A stretch of 64,000 nt of DNA from Rhizomicrobium sp. (lineage in GTDB: Bacteria; Pseudomonadota; Alphaproteobacteria; Micropepsales; Micropepsaceae), in NCBI GenBank assembly GCA_037200985.1, contig JBBCGJ010000001.1:1402756-1466755 (forward strand), in the 5' to 3' direction. Position numbers and translations under genes: made by a program. Under the pieces are notes generated by a model, which was not told where the DNA came from, did no database searches, and was given only the letters and a program-made list of their open reading frames with translations. Of this stretch, positions 61,372 through 64,000 are shown piece after piece; the stretch's first letter is position 1, and every line of letters begins with the position of its first letter.

Positions 61372-61407
61372 GAAACAGCGGCTCACATTTCTGTAAGCCG
61401 CTGTTTC
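61372..61407 (-). terminator. Terminator of the rplM-rpsI operon
   Basis: GAAACAGCGGCT, 12-base loop, AGCCGCTGTTTC: a perfect 12-bp stem about 26 bp past the rpsI stop. On the minus strand the right arm ends in TTTC, giving a short U-run. Confidence 0.7.
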
Positions 61408-61432
61408 TGAACGACGGAGTGAAGCTGCCGGA

Positions 61433-61927
61433 TCAGCGCTTGCTGAACTGGAACGAACGACGCGCCTTGGGGCGGCCGTATTTCTTGCGCTCCACGGCGC
61501 GCGGATCGCGCGTCAGGAAGCCGCCCGGCTTCAGCGCCGCGCGCAGCGTCGGCTCATAGCGAACCAGGGCGCGGGAAATGCCGTGGCGCACCGCGCCCGC
61601 CTGCCCCGACAGGCCGCCGCCGACAACGGTGACGATCACGTCGAACTGGCCGTCGCGGTTGGTCGCGATCAGGGGCTGACGCAGGATCATGCGCAGCACG
61701 GGCCGCGCGAAATAGACCTTCTCGTCGCGGCCGTTGACCGTGATCGTGCCGCGGCCTGGCTTGATCCATACCCGCGCCACCGCGTTCTTTCGGCGGCCGG
61801 TGGCATAGGCGCGGCCCTTGGAGTCGCGGTTGGACTTGGGCTGCTCGCCGGGTTCCGCCTTCTCCGGCACCTTGGCCTTGATCAGCGTGGACTTGAGTTC
61901 GCCGAAGCTCTTGACGTCTTCCGCCAT
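61433..61927 (-). CDS. rpsI: 30S ribosomal protein S9
   Basis: A 164-residue S9 with the usual alphaproteobacterial N-terminal extension (about 40 residues). The core begins [18 protein letters not shown], continues with [13 protein letters not shown] and [19 protein letters not shown], and ends in the invariant basic tail [17 protein letters not shown], which reaches the P-site tRNA. It starts 3 bp after rplM stops. Confidence 0.98.
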   Translation of the reverse strand: MAEDVKSFGELKSTLIKAKVPEKAEPGEQPKSNRDSKGRAYATGRRKNAVARVWIKPGRGTITVNGRDEKVYFARPVLRMILRQPLIATNRDGQFDVIVTVVGGGLSGQAGAVRHGISRALVRYEPTLRAALKPGGFLTRDPRAVERKKYGRPKARRSFQFSKR

Positions 61928-61930
61928 GGC

Positions 61931-62404
61931 TTAGCCTGCCTTCTTGTAGTTGGTGTTCTTGGGATTGAGTTTCGCCACGTCGAACGGCTCGGGCTGCTGC
62001 GCCGCGTGCGGATGCTCCGCCCCGGCATAGACGCGCAGATTGGAGAGCTGGCGCCGGCCGAGCGGCCCGCGCGGCAGCATGCGTTCCACCGCCTTGTGCA
62101 GCACGCGCTCGGGGAATTTGCCGCGCATGATCTGGCCCGCGGTGCGCTCCTTGATGCCGCCGATGTAACCGGTGTGGTGGTAGTAGGTCTTGTCCTTCAT
62201 CTTGTTGCCGGTGAGGACGATCTTGGCGGCGTTGATCACGACGATATTGTCGCCGCAGTCCATATGGGGCGTGAAGGTCGTCTTGTGCTTGCCGCGCAGG
62301 CGCAGCGCGAGGATCGAGGCAAGCCGGCCGACGACGAGCCCTTCGGCATCGACGAGGATCCATTTCTTCTCGATCTCGGACGCCTTGGCCGAGTAGGTTT
62401 TCAT
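61931..62404 (-). CDS. rplM: 50S ribosomal protein L13
   Basis: A 157-residue L13. Typical motifs: [55 protein letters not shown] and [13 protein letters not shown], then [24 protein letters not shown] precedes the ATG. First gene of the conserved rplM-rpsI pair. Confidence 0.98.
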   Translation of the reverse strand: MKTYSAKASEIEKKWILVDAEGLVVGRLASILALRLRGKHKTTFTPHMDCGDNIVVINAAKIVLTGNKMKDKTYYHHTGYIGGIKERTAGQIMRGKFPERVLHKAVERMLPRGPLGRRQLSNLRVYAGAEHPHAAQQPEPFDVAKLNPKNTNYKKAG

Positions 62405-62500
62405 CGGGTTACCTGTGAGGAATTTCGGTTCAGGGCGCCGCTATTACGCGGCGCGAAGCCACAGGTCAAGACAAAGCGCCGGGAAACCGGCACTTTTTTG

Positions 62501-62522
62501 ATGCGGTATCATGATACCGCAT
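62501..62522. promoter_or_regulatory. 22-bp perfect palindrome, possible operator
   Basis: ATGCGGTATC followed by ATGATACCGCAT reads the same on both strands. It sits about 97 bp upstream of rplM and 22 bp past the stop of the hydrolase gene. With no loop it makes a poor terminator hairpin; a dimeric repressor site is more likely. A T-run precedes it on the plus strand. Confidence 0.55.
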
Positions 62523-62543
62523 TGTCCGGGCCGCGCCCCGGAC

Positions 62544-63578
62544 TTAGGCCCTGGCGAAATCCGCGATGGCGACGGCCGCTTCGCGGCTGATGTCAGGACA
62601 GGTGACGGCAAAGATTTCCGTGCCGTGCACCGTGCCGAGCGCCACATGGGCGCGCGCCGGCACGCCGGCCCTCAAGAGCAGGCGATAGAACGCGATGCCT
62701 TCGTCGCGCAGCGGATCGCATTCGTTGACGCTGATCACGGTCGGCGGCAGGCCCTTCACGTCGTCTTCCGTCGCGAAGGCCGGCCAGGCCAGCGGATTGC
62801 GCGCTTCGTATGCCTCGATCCCGTAGCCCATGGCGCCGCGGTTGTTGTGCAGTTCGAGCAGGATGCCGTTGTTCTCGATCGACGAGGGATATTGCGGCTG
62901 CGGCCAAATCCCGGCGATGTAGGGGCAGAGCGCGTAGAGCCCCTTGACGAGGCCGGCATCGCCCTCCTTCGTCAGCTTCATGCCGGTGGCGAGCGTCAGG
63001 TTGCCGCCGCCGCTCTCGCCCGCGATCACGATCCGCTTGGGATCGATCTTCAGCAGGTCCGCATGGGCATGCACCCAGCGCAGCCCCGCGGCGCAATCGT
63101 TGAGACCGGCCGGAAAGGGTTCGACCTCCGGCGCCGAGGAGGCGCGGAGGCAATTGCGGAAATCGACCATCGCGACCGCGACGCCTTGCGCCGCGATGAT
63201 GCGGCCCCAGGCCCGGTACATCCCGTCGAAGCACGACATCGTCGCCATGCCGCCGCCATGGATGTAGTAGACGCAAGGCAGCCGCTCGCCATTGTCCGGC
63301 CGGATGAACTGGATCTTGACCGTATTGCCGTCCGGCTCGGAGCGGAAGGTCTCGGTGCGTATGGCGAGCCCGGCCGAGGGCGCGACCTGCTCATTGTCCA
63401 CCATGTTCATCATGGCGGTGAGTTGCGCGGCGGCGGCCTTGGCCGCTTCAGTGTTCTCCGCGGCCAGCATCTCCTCGCGGCCGGCGACGTTGCCGGCCGG
63501 CGAAATCGGCGGCATGGCGCCCAGAAAGGCCTTGATGCGGGGATCGATGCGCGGATCTTCGGCGAGCTTGGAGGCCAT
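62544..63578 (-). CDS. HSL-family alpha/beta hydrolase
   Basis: A 344-residue esterase/lipase of the hormone-sensitive-lipase family. The oxyanion motif is CVYYIHGGGMATMS (near residue 124), the nucleophile elbow VIAGESGGGNLTLA (Ser near 185), the acid in VNECDPLRDEG and the His in LGTVHGTEIFA. I start at 63578 because GGAG is about 10 bases upstream; an ATG three codons earlier is also possible. It is cytosolic as read. The substrate is unknown. Confidence 0.91.
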   Translation of the reverse strand: MASKLAEDPRIDPRIKAFLGAMPPISPAGNVAGREEMLAAENTEAAKAAAAQLTAMMNMVDNEQVAPSAGLAIRTETFRSEPDGNTVKIQFIRPDNGERLPCVYYIHGGGMATMSCFDGMYRAWGRIIAAQGVAVAMVDFRNCLRASSAPEVEPFPAGLNDCAAGLRWVHAHADLLKIDPKRIVIAGESGGGNLTLATGMKLTKEGDAGLVKGLYALCPYIAGIWPQPQYPSSIENNGILLELHNNRGAMGYGIEAYEARNPLAWPAFATEDDVKGLPPTVISVNECDPLRDEGIAFYRLLLRAGVPARAHVALGTVHGTEIFAVTCPDISREAAVAIADFARA

Positions 63579-63634
63579 GGCGTGCATTCTCCGGAAGACA
63601 GGCCGCAGTCTAGGAACTGTCGGGCACAAAAGAA

Positions 63635-63665
63635 AAGGCCCGGCTGTGGGGGACAGCCGGGCCTT
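63635..63665 (-). terminator. Intrinsic terminator of the PRC-barrel gene
   Basis: AAGGCCCGGCTGT, GGGGG loop, ACAGCCGGGCCTT: a 13-bp stem. On the minus strand it is followed by TTCTTTTG, a good U-rich tail. It lies 25 bp past the stop of the PRC-barrel gene. Confidence 0.85.
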
Positions 63666-63689
63666 CTCACACGACAGGTATGGGGGGGC

Positions 63690-64000
63690 TTACCAGTCGC
63701 GCTTAATGTTGAAGTAGTCGTAGGAGCTCTCGCGGATTTTGCCGAAATCGCCGTCGTTCTTCGTGAGGTCTTCGAGCCGGTAGGTCGGAGCCTTGGAGAT
63801 CACGTCCTGCGCCACCGGCACGACATAACCGCCCATGTCCTTCGAATAGCCGAGCATCGACCACGGGACCGGGAAGAACTTCTCGCCGAGACCGAGCACG
63901 CCGCCCTGCCCGAGCGCGGCGAACATGATGCGGTCGGACTGCTTGTCGAGCACGATGTCCTCGACATGGCCGATCTTATCGCCAGCCTGATCGTAAACGC
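63690..64000 (-). CDS. PRC-barrel domain protein, 5' end outside window
   Basis: The last 103 residues or so of a PRC-barrel protein. The visible part begins VYDQAGDKIGHVEDIVLDK, then FAALGQGGVLGLGEKFFPVP and WSMLGYSKD, matching the beta-barrel used in photosynthetic reaction centre H subunits and in many soluble stress-related proteins. It ends YDYFNIKRDW. The start codon lies beyond position 64000. The role is unknown. Confidence 0.9.
   Translation of the reverse strand, partial: VYDQAGDKIGHVEDIVLDKQSDRIMFAALGQGGVLGLGEKFFPVPWSMLGYSKDMGGYVVPVAQDVISKAPTYRLEDLTKNDGDFGKIRESSYDYFNIKRDW

Overview
This window comes from a high-GC alphaproteobacterial chromosome. Three things support that: the overlapping alaC-hom-glpX-recJ block, an NDUFS4-type complex I accessory protein, and a class I PHA synthase beside an aerobic CO-dehydrogenase-type (xanthine oxidase family) molybdo-hydroxylase locus. 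I cannot fix the genus; a Rhizomicrobium/Micropepsaceae-like soil bacterium is only a guess. Protein names rest on motifs and remembered families, not on database searches.

Layout. 1-2.8 kb: a partial tRNA-Arg, an NDUFS4-like protein, tRNA-Pro, and DUF192, DUF2891 and double cold-shock-domain genes. 2.9-6.2 kb: coxG, a frameshifted tautomerase gene, coxS, coxM and a two-gene XdhC maturation pair, with no coxL. 6.2-11.5 kb: an EF-hand protein, then a tightly packed response regulator, histidine kinase, MocA fusion and IscU-like operon. 11.5-25.6 kb: mostly minus-strand housekeeping genes (GH13 glucosidase, ClpP-like, sirtuin, SET protein, recJ/glpX/hom/alaC, M61-like peptidase, OmpA lipoprotein). 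25.8-33.7 kb: phaC, then an unusual three-gene operon (Tat-signal small protein, HQxxH protein, aldo/keto reductase), then PaiB-like, PhyH, argC and DUF805 genes.

33.8-60.8 kb is an accessory island. It is built around one complete secreted Rhs (YD-repeat) protein gene of about 6.6 kb (34999-41643). Downstream lie at least four truncated copies of its 3' core. All copies that reach the core end stop at the same point, and each then carries a different C-terminal tip followed by a small gene that is probably its immunity gene. This is the architecture expected of an orphan-cassette array that can swap toxin tips by homologous recombination. Two IS66-family copies, 2,470 bp each with one base difference noticed, sit in the array. 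The first has a clean 8-bp target duplication. The second has none and joins the fifth cassette to a truncated, oppositely oriented Rhs gene. Small secreted YD-repeat proteins and a peptidase-S74 tail-fibre-like protein flank the array.

61.4-64 kb returns to core genome: rplM-rpsI, an HSL-type alpha/beta hydrolase, and a PRC-barrel protein cut by the window edge.

The two most interesting systems are the Rhs cassette array and the Tat-peptide/HQxxH/aldo-keto-reductase operon. The second has the look of an uncharacterised peptide-modification or maturation locus.
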